Part shown: one piece after another, positions 1 through 10,813 of the stretch | Numbering within the stretch: position 1 is the stretch's first letter | Layout of the letters: every line of letters begins with the position of its first letter | Source of the DNA: Diplonema papillatum | Lineage: Eukaryota > Euglenozoa > Diplonemea > Diplonemida > Diplonemidae | Length of the DNA stretch: 64,000 bases | Reading direction: 5' to 3' | Assembly (NCBI GenBank): GCA_030068145.1 | Contig: JAPJBO010000125.1 | Location: forward strand, 124,001 to 188,000 | The notes under the pieces: generated by a model | Seen by the model: the letters and a program-made list of their open reading frames with translations, nothing else | Told to the model about the DNA's origin: nothing | The model's database searches: none | Position numbers and translations under genes: made by a program

Positions 1-840
1 CCCAAAGGAGCGTTGCTTTGGCCAAGATAGGATCGGGTCGGGTAGGAGTACTTGGAACTGGTTGGTTGCTTGGTGTGCACGGCCATGAAGACGGCGCGGC
101 AAATAAAGTGAAGTCCGTTGTCAGGCAGAACCATGGTTGTTGACCTGACTTCCGCATCGCGATTATCGCAGGCTGCGGTAATCCCCTCTTAATTCGACAT
201 CTCTTCCCAGGTCGTCGTCCCTGCGAGTGTTGAGAGTGGAAATGAGCACAAGGGAGCAACAGCCCGCAACCCACCGAATGGGTGAAAACAACGTGAGTCC
301 GTGAGTGTGGGACTGCAGAGTGCAACACTCTGAAATGACTACCAAGAGAAGAGCAACGAGTTTAAGAGGCTGGCGCGAAGCGGCAGAAAACAAGAGGCGT
401 CGAGTGATAGCATGCACATGGAGGATACTGAGAGCAACATTGCAAAGCCACAAACATACCGTCGCGATATAGATGCATTGCTGTACGAAGGCGAGTCCTG
501 GCTCATCGGACTCGCAAGACTCGGACGCGGTGACTATTGGGTTTGGGGGTCGTTGATAATAAAGAATCTCGAAAGCTAGGAAAAGCTGAGCACGTCGAGA
601 ACCAAATGGAAGTAAGGAAAACATCTGTGGCAACTCAAAAGAAAAGAAGTCAAAACAGGCGGTTGTAGTCGGGTAACCATTGGCGGGGTAAGATCCTTCA
701 GCGCAATTTGATTTCCCTTCTCTGGGCCCGCTAGCAGCAACGGACTTCACTTCCTTGTGCCACACGAAGGGGGTTGGATGAGGGGTGCGTCGGGGCCCAT
801 GAAGGAAGCACCGGCCACCTTGCAGGATGAAAGAAATGCG
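1..840. other. gene-free stretch at window start
   Basis: I see no recognisable gene here. An open frame on the minus strand (163-765) has a hydrophobic middle but no motif, no biased composition and no neighbour that supports it, so I leave it out. Confidence 0.4.
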
Positions 841-844
841 TAGT

Positions 845-1115
845 TTTGTTTTATTGCTGGGAAATTACAAACATGCCCCCATAGTCGGCCTTTTTTTTCA
901 AGTTTGCCCTGGAAGTTCATACTTTTACAAGGTTGCCCCCTATAGTTACTAATTCTTACAAACATGCCCCTTGATAGTTCTTACTTTTTACAAACACGCC
1001 CGTGAAGTTTTCCTTTTTTACAAACATGCCCACAAAGTTTCCATTTATTACAAACATGCCCATGAAGTTTCCACTTCATACAAGGTTGCCCAATATAGTT
1101 TGCAGATCTTACAAA
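845..1115. repeat. degenerate tandem repeat, ~32-bp unit with ACAAACATGCCC core
   Basis: About eight imperfect units follow one another. Each has TTACAAACATGCCC or TACAAGGTTGCCC followed by a purine-poor spacer ending in GTTTCC or ATAGTT. Unit length varies around 30-36 bp. No coding potential is evident. Confidence 0.7.
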
Positions 1116-1365
1116 CTTGCCAGGTTGTTGCTCGATGGAATTGCTGTTGTGCAACCGGGATGATCTGTACTGTAACCTCTTCATTGTGTTGCGACTCTGT
1201 AATGCGTTGGTATTCATCATCGGAGAGCGAAAAGGGTGGAAGAAAGACTGATCTGCGAGATAAAACACACCCAGGACTTGCAAGTCTTTATTATTTTACT
1301 CATAGATGTACTATAGGCGGAGCCCATATTTGAATATTTTTGGCGATTTCTCAAAAAATAATCAA

Positions 1366-1462
1366 AATGCGGGCAAAATATGGGCTCATATAGGCAGAAT
1401 ACGGGCAAGACAAGAGATATACGGGCAAAACACGGGCTGATGGGCAATATACGGGCTCGACG
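1366..1462. repeat. short degenerate repeat with ATACGGGC/ATATGGGC core
   Basis: Six or seven copies of the motif ATACGGGC, ATATGGGC or ACACGGGC occur within 95 bp at spacings of about 10-20 bp. It directly precedes the SINE-like unit at 1489. Confidence 0.5.
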
Positions 1463-1488
1463 GAAATTTTTGAATATTTTTTCGGTAA

Positions 1489-1712
1489 ATTTCCCTTATA
1501 TCCCTCCCCAAACAAATTTGTGCCCTTATATCCCACTTCAAACAAATTTTGTGCCCTTATATCCCAATCTGGGATATAAGGGCACAAAATTTGTTTGAAG
1601 TGGGATATAAGGGCACAAAATTTGTTTGGTCGTGTAAAAAGTCTTTTGAGGGAACCGAACCGGACACCTGTGGTGCCGGTGGCGTGCGTGCTTTGACTCG
1701 GCCACAACGTCC
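1489..1712 (-). mobile_element. SINE-like unit: tRNA-like head, TTATATCCC tail (copy 1)
   Basis: Read on the minus strand, 1712-1650 looks like a degraded tRNA: an A-box-like GTGGCCGAGTC about 35 bases before a B-box-like GGTTCGGTTCC. After it come alternating copies of CAAACAAATTTTGTGCCC and TTATATCCC (1630-1489). The tail is itself an inverted repeat centred near 1567 (CCCAATCTGGG). A second unit with the same tail but another head is at 3268-3491 in the opposite direction. That it was spread by retroposition is inference. Confidence 0.55.
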
Positions 1713-1727
1713 AAAAATTCGAGGGCA

Positions 1728-2025
1728 AAATTTTTGACCAAATTTTGCCCCAACATTTTGCCCAACTAGATTTTGACCAAAAATCTGGACCCCAAAAAAT
1801 TCGACCAAAATTTTTGGACCCAAAATTTCGACCCCAAAAATTGGACCCCAAAAATTTTGACCAAAAATTTGGACCCAAAATTTCGACCAAAAATTTCGAC
1901 CAAAATTTTTGGACCCAAAATTTCGACCCCAAAAATTGGACCCCAAGAATTTCGACCAAAGATTTGGACCAAAATTTTCGACCCCAAAAATTTGGACCCC
2001 TAAAATTTGACCAAAATTTTTGACC
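1728..2025. repeat. A-tract minisatellite, ~13-14-bp unit
   Basis: Roughly twenty units of the type AAAAATTT followed by CGACC, GGACCC or CGACCCC. A-tract spacing is 12-15 bp, so it is not exactly in step with the helix. The open frames seen on both strands through it (rich in F, W, G and K, or in D, P, Q and K) follow from the repeat and are not taken as genes. Confidence 0.85.
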
Positions 2026-3267
2026 CAGTCCAGCCCGTTCCATTCGTTTTTGGTGTTTCCTTGTCCATAGGCATAAAGCTGGCTTCAGTGCCCCACCCGA
2101 GACGTCTCAAGACGTTCTGGGTGCCTCAGAGCGACTGGTTGCACCGTTTCACAACTTCAAGCTGGCCACCGCGGCCACACTCGATCCCCGATCGGGTGCC
2201 TCAACTTGGGAGGCTCAAGCAAGTACTCAAGAGAACCGCATCAGAGCCAGGTGCCTGGCTGCACCGTCTGACCGTGCGGCGTGTCACGGCGTGCCACGCT
2301 GACGTTCGGGGCTATTCGCGGTGACAGAACTGTAGTAGCTGGCCAGATGCTACAGCCGAGAGTCAGGCGAGACAACTGATCTCATCAGACTCATGATCCG
2401 TTTCTTGGCCTGACATACCAGTGACCACGGTCATTCTCCACTGTCCTTGTTGAGGCTGTGTCACACTGTGACTGTCACAGTGTCAGTCACTGAGTGACCG
2501 GACAGTGTCGCGGCAGCCGTAAACTGCACACCCACCGCACGTCTGCAGGATTCACCTCCAGATTCGGGGACCAGAACACAGGGTATCGCTATAGCTGTCC
2601 GACTCCGAGTGCCTGGAGTGGAGAGAGTTACCTCTGGACAATGGAGCAGCAGCTGCAGCAAGGAACAGCAGCAGGACCGGGACTACTGGCTCAGTGGAGG
2701 GAAGGCGCCGCTGTCACGCGGCTGCGAGTCAGCCACAGTCACAGCTGATTTCACTTACGCAGTGAAGCCTGCAGTGAAGGAAGCTGTGTCCACCGTCGTG
2801 CAACCGGTGTGTGTGCAACCAGTTGCGGTGCAGGCGTGGGCACAACGACAGTTGATGACTTTAGGAAGGAATCAGCCATTCTTGCGTGAGCTGCAGATTC
2901 CGTCTGTCGGCAACAGTGTCCGACTGTGTCGCCACCTTGGGTTGTAAGCCCACCGTCCTCCGCGGTTCTGGCCATCTGTCTTGTAATCTGGGTTCAGTTC
3001 CGAGTTTGGTTTCCTATCCGAGGCTATCGGGCACTGGTTCGGTTTCGGGTTGAGGTTCGGTTTCGGGTTCGGTTCTGCCACCATCACTCCTCAGAACTTC
3101 TGGGTTCGGGTTCGATTTCGGCTTTGGCTCGCCGTGCCAGGCGTGGGCGTCAACTCGCGACACGTGATGTCTCCATGTCACTGCCAATGTCAGCGTGGAC
3201 GCATGCAGTGGCAATAGCAACAGCAACAGGAGTCCAGCGTCCGGCTGGACGAAAAGTTTTTTTTTTT
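2026..3267. other. gene-free stretch
   Basis: No recognisable gene. It holds a CAGTGTCAGTCACTG-type self-complementary patch near 2470-2500, a run of GGTTTCGGGTT-like words near 3040-3080, and a T run at 3257-3268. The translations are short and featureless. Confidence 0.4.
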
Positions 3268-3491
3268 TCGCCGTAGGTATCCGGATGGTCGAGCCAACCA
3301 CCCTTGGGTTTCAAGGTGAGTGGTCGGGGGTTCAAGCCCCTCCTCGGCAAGTTTTCCAGCATTTTCCTCGATTCAAATTTGTCAAAACAAATTTGTGCCC
3401 TTATATCCCAGTTTGGGATATAAGGGCACAAAATTTGTTTGAAGTGGGATATAAGGGCACAAATTTGTTTTGAGTGGGATATAAGGGCATT
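3268..3491 (+). mobile_element. SINE-like unit: tRNA-like head, TTATATCCC tail (copy 2)
   Basis: The plus strand at about 3270-3350 folds like a worn tRNA: a 5' GCCGTAG can partly pair with the 3' CTCCTCGGC, there is an A-box-like GGATGGTCGAGCC and a B-box-like GGGTTCAAGCCCC. The tail (3365-3491) carries the same CAAATTTGTGCCC and TTATATCCC words as the 1489 copy and is again an inverted repeat, centred on CCCAGTTTGGG at about 3407. A T run precedes it. Confidence 0.55.
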
Positions 3492-4536
3492 ACACCTATT
3501 TTTTCTGTGTGTGGAAAACGCCACTGAGACGGGCTGCCCGTCTTGGGCACGAAGCAATCAGAACGAGAAGCTAGCTGCACCAATAGTTTCTCCTCATCTT
3601 GGCTGTTTCATGGCAAACGACTCGATAAAAACGCGTAGCCGGTAGCCGCTACTCAACAGTTGTTTGTCTTACAGAGACAAGACTGAACATGTGTCGAAAA
3701 CGCCCTCCCGGCGCAGTGCTAGCTTCCGCCGCTTCTTTCGTAGTCTGCGCGTTGCTTGAACAAGATGATCGCTGAAGCAACACGCGGGTCATAGTTGGAG
3801 TATCGCACCACTCGCCCAAAGTAGTGGTTCACTGCTGGCATAGCATGTCCGCATGTCCGTCAGCTAGTGGGCAGGCTTTTCGCTGAAGCTGCGCATCTGC
3901 ATCCCCATTGACGATCTGGCCGCGGCCTTCATCGTTTCCAGCCAGTACGTCCACCAATGAGCAGTTGATGCTCCCCTGACTCAACCGCATCGAGGTGGCT
4001 TGAATCTGTTCGCAACGCACGCTCTTTGTTTCGCAAGAACTTGTCTAGAGACGACTGCATCATCCGGGGTCTGTGGGCATGGTCAAATCGTCAATGTGTC
4101 ACCACTTGATCTCTGCATCCGGGTTGCGGAATGTTCACGCATTCCCTTTCGGCAATCCTGCAGCTTTGAGACGAGCAATTCCACCTTGCCTTTGGACCGA
4201 CTGATCCATGTCCAATTGCTGTTGGCACGGAATTCTTCACTTCGGCCTTCAACGTTCTCCGTTGAATATTCGCTACTACAACCAAGATCTGCACTCATCC
4301 ACGCTCCATCGAAGCTCACGCCAATGACTCCGCGGCGTGGACCACGCACTTCTACGCACGCCTGGATTTGTGATACCAGTACGCGGCCAACTGAACGCCT
4401 TCAAAATCCAAGTAATCACCCCGAACCAGATTTGAGTTGTCCTCCGCTGGCTGCAGTATACGGGTGACAAACGTGCAAAGTATGCACGTATGACACCTGG
4501 AGTATTTTTTCCGGCTCCGTAGGTTGATGACAGCCG
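3492..4536. other. gene-free stretch downstream of copine
   Basis: No gene recognised on either strand. It contains the first copy of a repeat found again at 59.6 kb (see 4122-4190). Confidence 0.4.
4122..4190. repeat. interspersed repeat R9, copy 1
   Basis: The stretch GGTTGCGGAATGTTCACGCA...CAATCCTGCA...GCAATT is found again at 59643-59743 with only scattered changes, but there with about 23 extra bases in the middle. The two copies have the same orientation and lie 55 kb apart. Confidence 0.7.
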
Positions 4537-7500
4537 CTATTTTGGGGAATAAACTTTTACTCGCGGGGGAAAGCACTTGCTTTGGGGTGCTCTTCCGTGT
4601 GCCTTCATGGGGATGACGCTTAACCGGGAATGGCTCGTTTGTGGGAGGATCAAACCTCGGGGATAAAGACTGCGTGTTTTCAACCGCACAAAATTACGAT
4701 GAAAAGCAGGATATACCTTGGTGTCTTCATGACCTCTAGGTTTTCTATGCCTGTGGTGGTGTTCGTGACGTCTGGGTCTCGAGTGGCCCGATCGTTGCTT
4801 TTGACCGTCCTCCTCGTCTTCGTCGCGCCGTCTTCTCCGCCTCGGAGAACCGTGATCTCTGTGTCGTCGCTCCTTTGCATCACCTTTCTGCTCACCATTC
4901 TCTGATGCCCGCCGATCATCGGCCGACCCCACGTCCTGCTGTTTGAACTCGTAGTTTGGGTCCAGCTTCAACGTTAGGATGCACGCGGTCTCGTCCCTAA
5001 CCAAGGACGGGATGTCAGCCTGCGAGCGAATTGGCGAGCCGTTGATCTGCGCCAAAGCGTAGCCTTCGTAGTGGTGGAGCTTGCAACGAGAGGCAGCCGA
5101 TCCTGGGTTAACCTCAACAATGGTCAGGTTTCTCAAAACGAGCCCCAGGCCTTCTCCTGCGTCCTTGCGGAGTTCAACGCGTACTTCTTGTTGCCCCATT
5201 GCCTGGGCTAACTCCAATCCGGACTTTTGCGGCATGCGATGATCCTGCCGACGAGCCTCCAAATCAGGCATTTCAGCCACGGGTTCTTTGCGCATTGTTC
5301 CATCGAGGTTGTCCTCTGCATGCGCGCGACTCGGTGGCTTCACCTTGTACAACTTAGCCCACTTCGTGAACTGCTTTGGAATCTCCTTGAGCGTCTCTCT
5401 AGCCAGCTGCTCCGGATCGTCCTGAAACTCTCTGAACGGAACAAACCCGACCAAATCCCTGTTCGGCATTTTACCGTCTGAAGACACGAGCGGCCGGTCG
5501 TCTCCATCCAGATACTCCATGTCCGCAAACGGCCCATCGCCAACACCGATGATTATCACCGAGATCGGCTCTGTCGCGCACTCAACGACAACGTCGACCA
5601 TGGCTTGAAGGTCCGAAATCTGCCCGTCCGTGACAAATAGGACTATTTGATAGGACTCCTTCTTCCCCGACGCCATGTGGTAGGCCTTGTCCATGCAGTT
5701 CTTGAATCGAGTGGGCTCTGCCATTTCAATTCGATCCAGGCATTTCCAGTAAGCGTCCACGATACCTTCGATACCATGAACCTCCACTCTGTGCGGATCA
5801 AAGGTGACAGGGAAGATATCGGACGCTGCAGGGTCCATGGACGTTCTCTCCCGAGCTCCATACCCATAAAACGGGAATGCCTGATCCTTGTCATACTCTC
5901 CTAAAACCTTCACCACGGCCTTCAGCGCCTTGACGTATTCGTTGTCTAGTCTTCGGTTCGGGTCTGAGTAATGCAGGGACGTCACATCCGTCGGTTTTCC
6001 GTTGGAAGAACTGAAATCGACACAGATGGTTAAGTTTATCTCGAACCCGCCCTTGACATACTCTAGAAACGAGTGCGCAGTTTCAACCTCGATGGAGTTG
6101 AGAAGCAAAGTCCCCGATGAGAGGTAATTTTCTTTCCCGCGCTTTGCAACGTTGACCAAGTCCATCTGAAATATTGTCTCCTTGTACCGGCTCGATCCGT
6201 GGGCGAGAAGCTGGGCCAGGGTCGTTCTCACGGATCCGATCATTTGATGCCGACCGCTGGCCTCCCAGTCCCAAACGTCGATCAACACGACAGCGTTGAA
6301 GTCGCCTGCGGGTAGGTGATTGGGTGAGCCACCTTTCGCCACAAACACAAGGATGTCTCTTAACCCAACTCCGACCAACCGGACATATATGTCCGGTTTA
6401 ATCTGGATTTTTCTGTAGGGGTGCTCAGGAGGCGCCAAAAAATTCCCAAAAATATGGAATTCACCCATTTCGAGCAAATCTTTTCATTGCCGCCCTCGAA
6501 TGTCAAAAATTCGTCAGCAATGGCGATTGAAACCAAGTGGCGAGATTGGGGAAACCACCGGAAAACCGGCTTTTTCAATGCCTTGTCATCAACAGTCGAA
6601 ACAATCCAGGAACTTGGGCAGTGAAAAGTACAAAATGTCTGGAAGGAAGCGGGCGGCCACGGATATGGAGAGTGTGGGGTCGACAGAAGAAGAGGACAAC
6701 GAGGAAGCAGAAGAGGTGGAAGAGGAAGAGGACGAGGAAGAAGAAGAGGATGAAGAAGAGGAAGAGGATGACGATGACGACAACAACAGGTCGGGAAGGA
6801 CAGTGCGCGAACAAGTGCATCATCTCGACGCCACCGCGCTTGGGCGGGTGACAGTGGTCGACTCTTGCGGGAACTGGGACAGGCAACGGTCGCGACGTGA
6901 GTTCGGCGGTATCCGGGGTGTGACACTGCAGCTGCGTGACGAGCAGAGCGGGGTGGAGTGCGGGTACATCGCACTCATGCGAGCGATGGAGGGAAGTTTT
7001 GCGATGCCATCGGCATTGAACATTCTCAGCTTCGCCCGCGAACATTTCGACGTGCGTTGCAGGAGTGTGGCACGCTTACCGGAGCTGGACACTTATCAGG
7101 TATCGAGCTTCTGCCTCCAACACGGTATCGGATTCCAGCCCAATCCGGAGACAGTGTACACAGCGCTGTACAACTGGGCCGTGCTGAGAGGAACCGGCTC
7201 AGTCGAGCGAGGCGAAGACCGACCCCACCCGGCCAACGTCGTGTTCCTGGCCAACCCGCGGGTTCAGAGCGGTGATCTCGGCCACTTTATGAACATTTTT
7301 TTTGGCGAGCCACCAAAAGAACAGGCGCCGAAGTCCTCCGCAAAGCCTGCACCGAAGCGCCCCGGCCGGCCACCAAAAGAACAGGCGCCGAAGCCCTCCG
7401 CAAAGCCTGCACCGAAGCGCCCCGGCCGACCACGAAAAGGACCGGCACAGAAGCCCCCCGCAAACCCAGCACCGCGAGGCCGCCCACCGAATACTGAGAG

Positions 7501-10500
7501 CGCTGCGGTCAAGGCAGCAGGTGCAGCGATCAAGTCCTTGTCGTGGAGCAGCAAAGTCGAGCCCAACCTCGAATTCCCTTTCAACGCCAAGAAGACCGGA
7601 CCGAATCCGTCCTACGACCTTGATGAGGATTCCTCCCCCACTGACATCTTCAGATGCATGTTCACCGACCTGGTGGTCACCCAGATCATTGGGCACATGA
7701 GTGTGTATGCTGCAGGGAAAGAGGGTATCTCGTACGAAGCACCCGATATTGCGGAATTTCTTCGCTGGTGTGCTGTCACATACGCGATGGGGTTGTCCGT
7801 GAAACAGGATCTCTACTCGTACTGGTCCGTGGACCCTATCGAACAATGCGCGTTTTTTTCTGAAACCATGTCCAGGAAAAGGTGGCACGATATTCACAGG
7901 ACGCTGCACTTCACAGACCCCCTCAGTGGAAAGAAGGAACACCCGGACCGACTCATCAAGATAAGAGATATTTTCCAGCTTGTGTCTCTCCAATGGCGGG
8001 ATGTCTATGCTCCCGATAAAGAACTTAGCTTTGATGAGTCGATCATCAAGTACAAAGGTCGTGTCAGCTTCAAGCAATACATGCCCATGAAACGGCATCG
8101 ATTCGGTTTGAAGTGTTTTGTTCTGGCTGAGTCACAGACTGGTTACACATTGGTATCGTCAGTGTATACCGGTAAGATTGACACGGATACTAACTCTGGC
8201 CCCGTGAGCTGCATACTCAGGAAGGCACATGTACATGGACAACTACTACACAAGCATTCCCCTCATGCTAAAATTATACACCTTGGGATTCCACGCGGCC
8301 GGAACTGTCCGCAAAAATCGGAACGGGATCCCACTTTTTAGCAAGTCCCAAAAGAAGCGCGGCCGCCCATCCCAAGCGGATAAGGCTGCGGCCCCGAAAC
8401 GCGGCCATTGCCAGTATCGCCAAAGTTCGCCGATCACGTTCTTGGAGTGGGTTGACAAGCGTGAAGTCCGCATGTTGTCAACACTCCCCATTGGAACAAC
8501 AATGACCGAGCTTGAGCGTCGCTGCAAGGGGGGAAAGCGGTTGAAGGCCAGTAAGCCAGACATCGTGGTTGCTTACAACAAACACATGGGGGGGGTAGAT
8601 CGCTGCGACCAGTACCTTGCCCGGGCGACACGATTCATGCAGGGCAAACGATGGTATATGAAAGTCTTCTTTTATTTGCTCGAAGTGTCTGCGTTGAACA
8701 GTTTTATCTTGTACAAGCGTCTTGGTAAGAATCGCGGGTCCTTACCCTTCAAGGACTTCAGAAAAGAGCTCATCCGCGGGTTACTTGCTGACAACCGCAG
8801 TACTGAGGACTTCAGCCCCGGAACGCGCACACCTCGGGCTAGCGACCACCCGTCGCGCCTGGATGGCAAGTTCCATGCCATTCTGGAAACAGACACCCGC
8901 GTTGCGTGCAAATGCCATGTTCGTTTGGTCAAGACGAAATATGTCTGCAAAACATGTGGCGTGGCTCTGTGTCCCGCTCCGTGTTTTACCCGGTTTCACA
9001 CCCTCAAGAACCACCATTACTACGAGCCGGAAACTCCTGGGACCCAGCGCTTGAAGAAACGAGGCGGCCGCCCTTGCAAGCAGGGGCGCCCTCCCACACT
9101 CAAAGGAGTGCGTCTGACGTATACCGAGTCTACTGATGAAAGTGACTGCAGTGGCCAGTAGTTGCGTGAACTGCCCACCTGCCCCGTACCTCAATTTCCT
9201 GCGTCTTGCCCGTTATCTCGCCATCACTCCAACCCCCTACCCCCGGAACGCACGCAAAATGACGTCTGCCGCCTTTCTTCTTCTCTTTTGCTCAAGCCCA
9301 ACCTAGGAAGGAAATCTAAACCACGCGAGAAAACAAAAGATTGTCAAGGTTGCGGCGAAACGTTGTCGACGAATTAGAGACGGTCATAAGCGAGAAGACG
9401 ATGACAGACTAGTGCAACATCATGTCAAAGTTTCGCCTTCCAAGGGCGGCAATGGAAAGATATGCTTCGAAATCGCAAAATTCCAGCCCCAGAATGCCCA
9501 AAAGAGCGAAGGCACTCTATAAAAATGAAAAATAGGAAAAAGTGGAAATTAACCTGTAGGTGCTTGGTCGGAGTTGGGTTAAGTGACATGTAATATAACC
9601 CTGAACAAACCTATGTACACCGGATAGTAAATGGAGGACACACATGTGTGTTCGAAACTGGAACTAATCTGACACTGGAAGAGGGGATACAACCCACCAA
9701 CATCGCTCTTTGAGGGGCATCAAAAGAGTTGTGCTGGAAGTCGGCATCTGCTCAGGCATAAATATCACCTGACCGACATACCTCTGCAAAGTCGCTCGAG
9801 TCGGACGACGAGGGGTTTCCACTCGCAAGCTGTGACGTTGCCAATGTACTCGGTTTTAGCAACGGGCTGGAACGACCCGTCGACAACACGCGATATGACC
9901 AGGAACGGATCTGAACCCGCGGCACCAAAGAAGTTCTTCGACTCGAGGTTGACGCATCCGAAGCTGAACAGCACTTCGTATTCGGTTCCCTCCGACTTGC
10001 CTTGCACCTCAGCCTTGATGATGATGTCCCCGGCCTTTGCTCCGGTCACCGGCATGGCTTGCAATGTGCCAACGTAAGGCGCTTCGTCTTCGAGCAGTTT
10101 TGATAGATTGACCTGCATCGTGCCGAGCAGTCGCTGGTCATCTCGACCCATGCCTTTCCGCTCTTCGCTCAGGAGTTCGAAAAGAAGCGATTGCACTTGC
10201 GCGAACTGTTTTTGAGAGTATTTTAGGTAATAATAGAGTAACCGTCTGAAGTAATGTGGACTGAAAGTTGGATTGAAAGCCCGCAAACCCGGTGTCGGAG
10301 TGCTACATGGTATGGTCCCTTCCCCGCACCCCCGGGAAACAATATTTTTCATTTGCCAACGGTAGTTAGTTATTCGTTGCTGCACCACTCTGCTGACGAA
10401 TCGTGTTTGAGAGTCGTGGCACCTTGGGTGCGGCCGACACCGCCCGGTTCGATGGTAATTGGCGTTGACACAGCAATAGATCCATTTACCAGGTAGTTTC

Positions 10501-10813
10501 CGGATGGGGCACAACAGACCTGGTAGACGACAGTGACGCTCTGCATAAACTGAGGATGCGTAGCAGCGGGTATCGACTCGGTCTTCCCGAGAAACTTCTT
10601 CTCGCCGCTCTGCTCCTCGAACACGTAAACCATCGGGTCGAACTTTCGAATACCCGACTGCACAATGTTCCGACACGCGATAACCAGCTGAACGGTACTG
10701 CTCGCTGCTTCATCAGCGGCACCCAGCTCTCGAAGCATTTCTTCGACATCCGCGATTTGCTCGTCATTGTCGTTGAAGGCTTCCTGCTGCGACGAGGAAC
10801 AGCATCCGCCCAT
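4537..10813 (-). CDS. copine-family Ca2+-dependent phospholipid-binding protein with C-terminal PDZ domain
   Basis: Three exons: 10813-10520, 10205-9782 and 6356-4537, joined at CAG|GTCTGT...AACAG, GAG|GTATGT...AGAG; 845 residues, frame kept. Exon 1 starts MGGCC, an N-myristoylation/palmitoylation-like end, then C2A (about 40-165). Exon 2 ends C2A and starts C2B; exon 3 completes C2B (WDWEASG...IG) and carries the copine VWA-like domain with a DFSSSNG metal site and FVTDGQISD. A PDZ-like domain follows (GLGLVL...VNPGSAASR...ING), then a very basic Arg/His tail. Copines move to membranes on Ca2+ and recruit partners; the PDZ addition is unusual. The last about 60 residues change composition after HEDTK, where GTATAT could be a further donor, so the C-terminus is uncertain. 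The second intron holds a piggyBac element. Confidence 0.88.
6364..6378 (+). repeat. piggyBac left terminal inverted repeat
   Basis: CCCAACTCCGACCAA follows the TTAA at 6360. Its complement closes the element at 9578. Confidence 0.92.
6635..9161 (+). CDS. piggyBac transposase (PGBD-like) with AT-hooks, possible 49-bp intron
   Basis: ATG at 6635 (MSGRKRAATD) is preferred over one at 6500 because the latter adds a featureless leader. After a long Glu/Asp run come three AT-hook-like blocks (PGRPPK, PGRPRK, RGRPP), then the RNase H-like DDE core. Catalytic Asp are visible in ELSFDESIIKYKGR, MDNYYTSIPL and GGVDRCDQY. The C-terminal Cys-rich domain (CKCHV...CKTCG...C...H...H) binds DNA ends in the family. 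The frame shifts between 8171 and 8221. Removing GTAAG...CAG at 8172-8220 gives YTG-RHMYMDNYYTS and an 825-residue protein, but a deletion is also possible, because piggyBac proteins usually have more residues here. Confidence 0.9.
8172..8220 (+). other. putative 49-bp mini-intron in transposase (or deletion/frameshift)
   Basis: It starts GTAAG, contains TACTAAC 15-21 bases from its start (8188-8194) and ends CTCAG, so all three splicing signals are near-ideal. Its removal restores frame exactly and joins two conserved piggyBac motifs. Against it: GKIDTDTN read through the region also looks like family sequence, and 49 bp is very short. Confidence 0.5.
9564..9578 (-). repeat. piggyBac right terminal inverted repeat
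   Basis: TTGGTCGGAGTTGGG precedes the TTAA at 9579 and is the exact complement of 6364-6378. Confidence 0.92.

Larger units (their letters stand above)
6360..9582 (+). mobile_element. complete piggyBac-type DNA transposon with TTAA target duplication
   Basis: TTAA at 6360-6363 and 9579-9582 flank the element. The inner ends are perfect 15-bp inverted repeats, CCCAACTCCGACCAA at 6364-6378 and its complement at 9564-9578. The 3.2-kb body codes for one transposase on the plus strand. Duplicated TTAA and ends starting CCC are hallmarks of piggyBac insertion. It lies antisense in the second intron of the copine gene. Clean ends suggest fairly recent insertion. Confidence 0.93.

Noticed and set aside
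163..765. 200-residue minus-strand open frame
   Set aside because: No motif, no repeat, no neighbour or splice context; length is within what chance gives in 64 kb.
1351..2043. 230-residue minus-strand frame rich in Phe, Trp, Gly and Lys
   Set aside because: Entirely the A-tract minisatellite and the SINE-like tail read through; not a gene.
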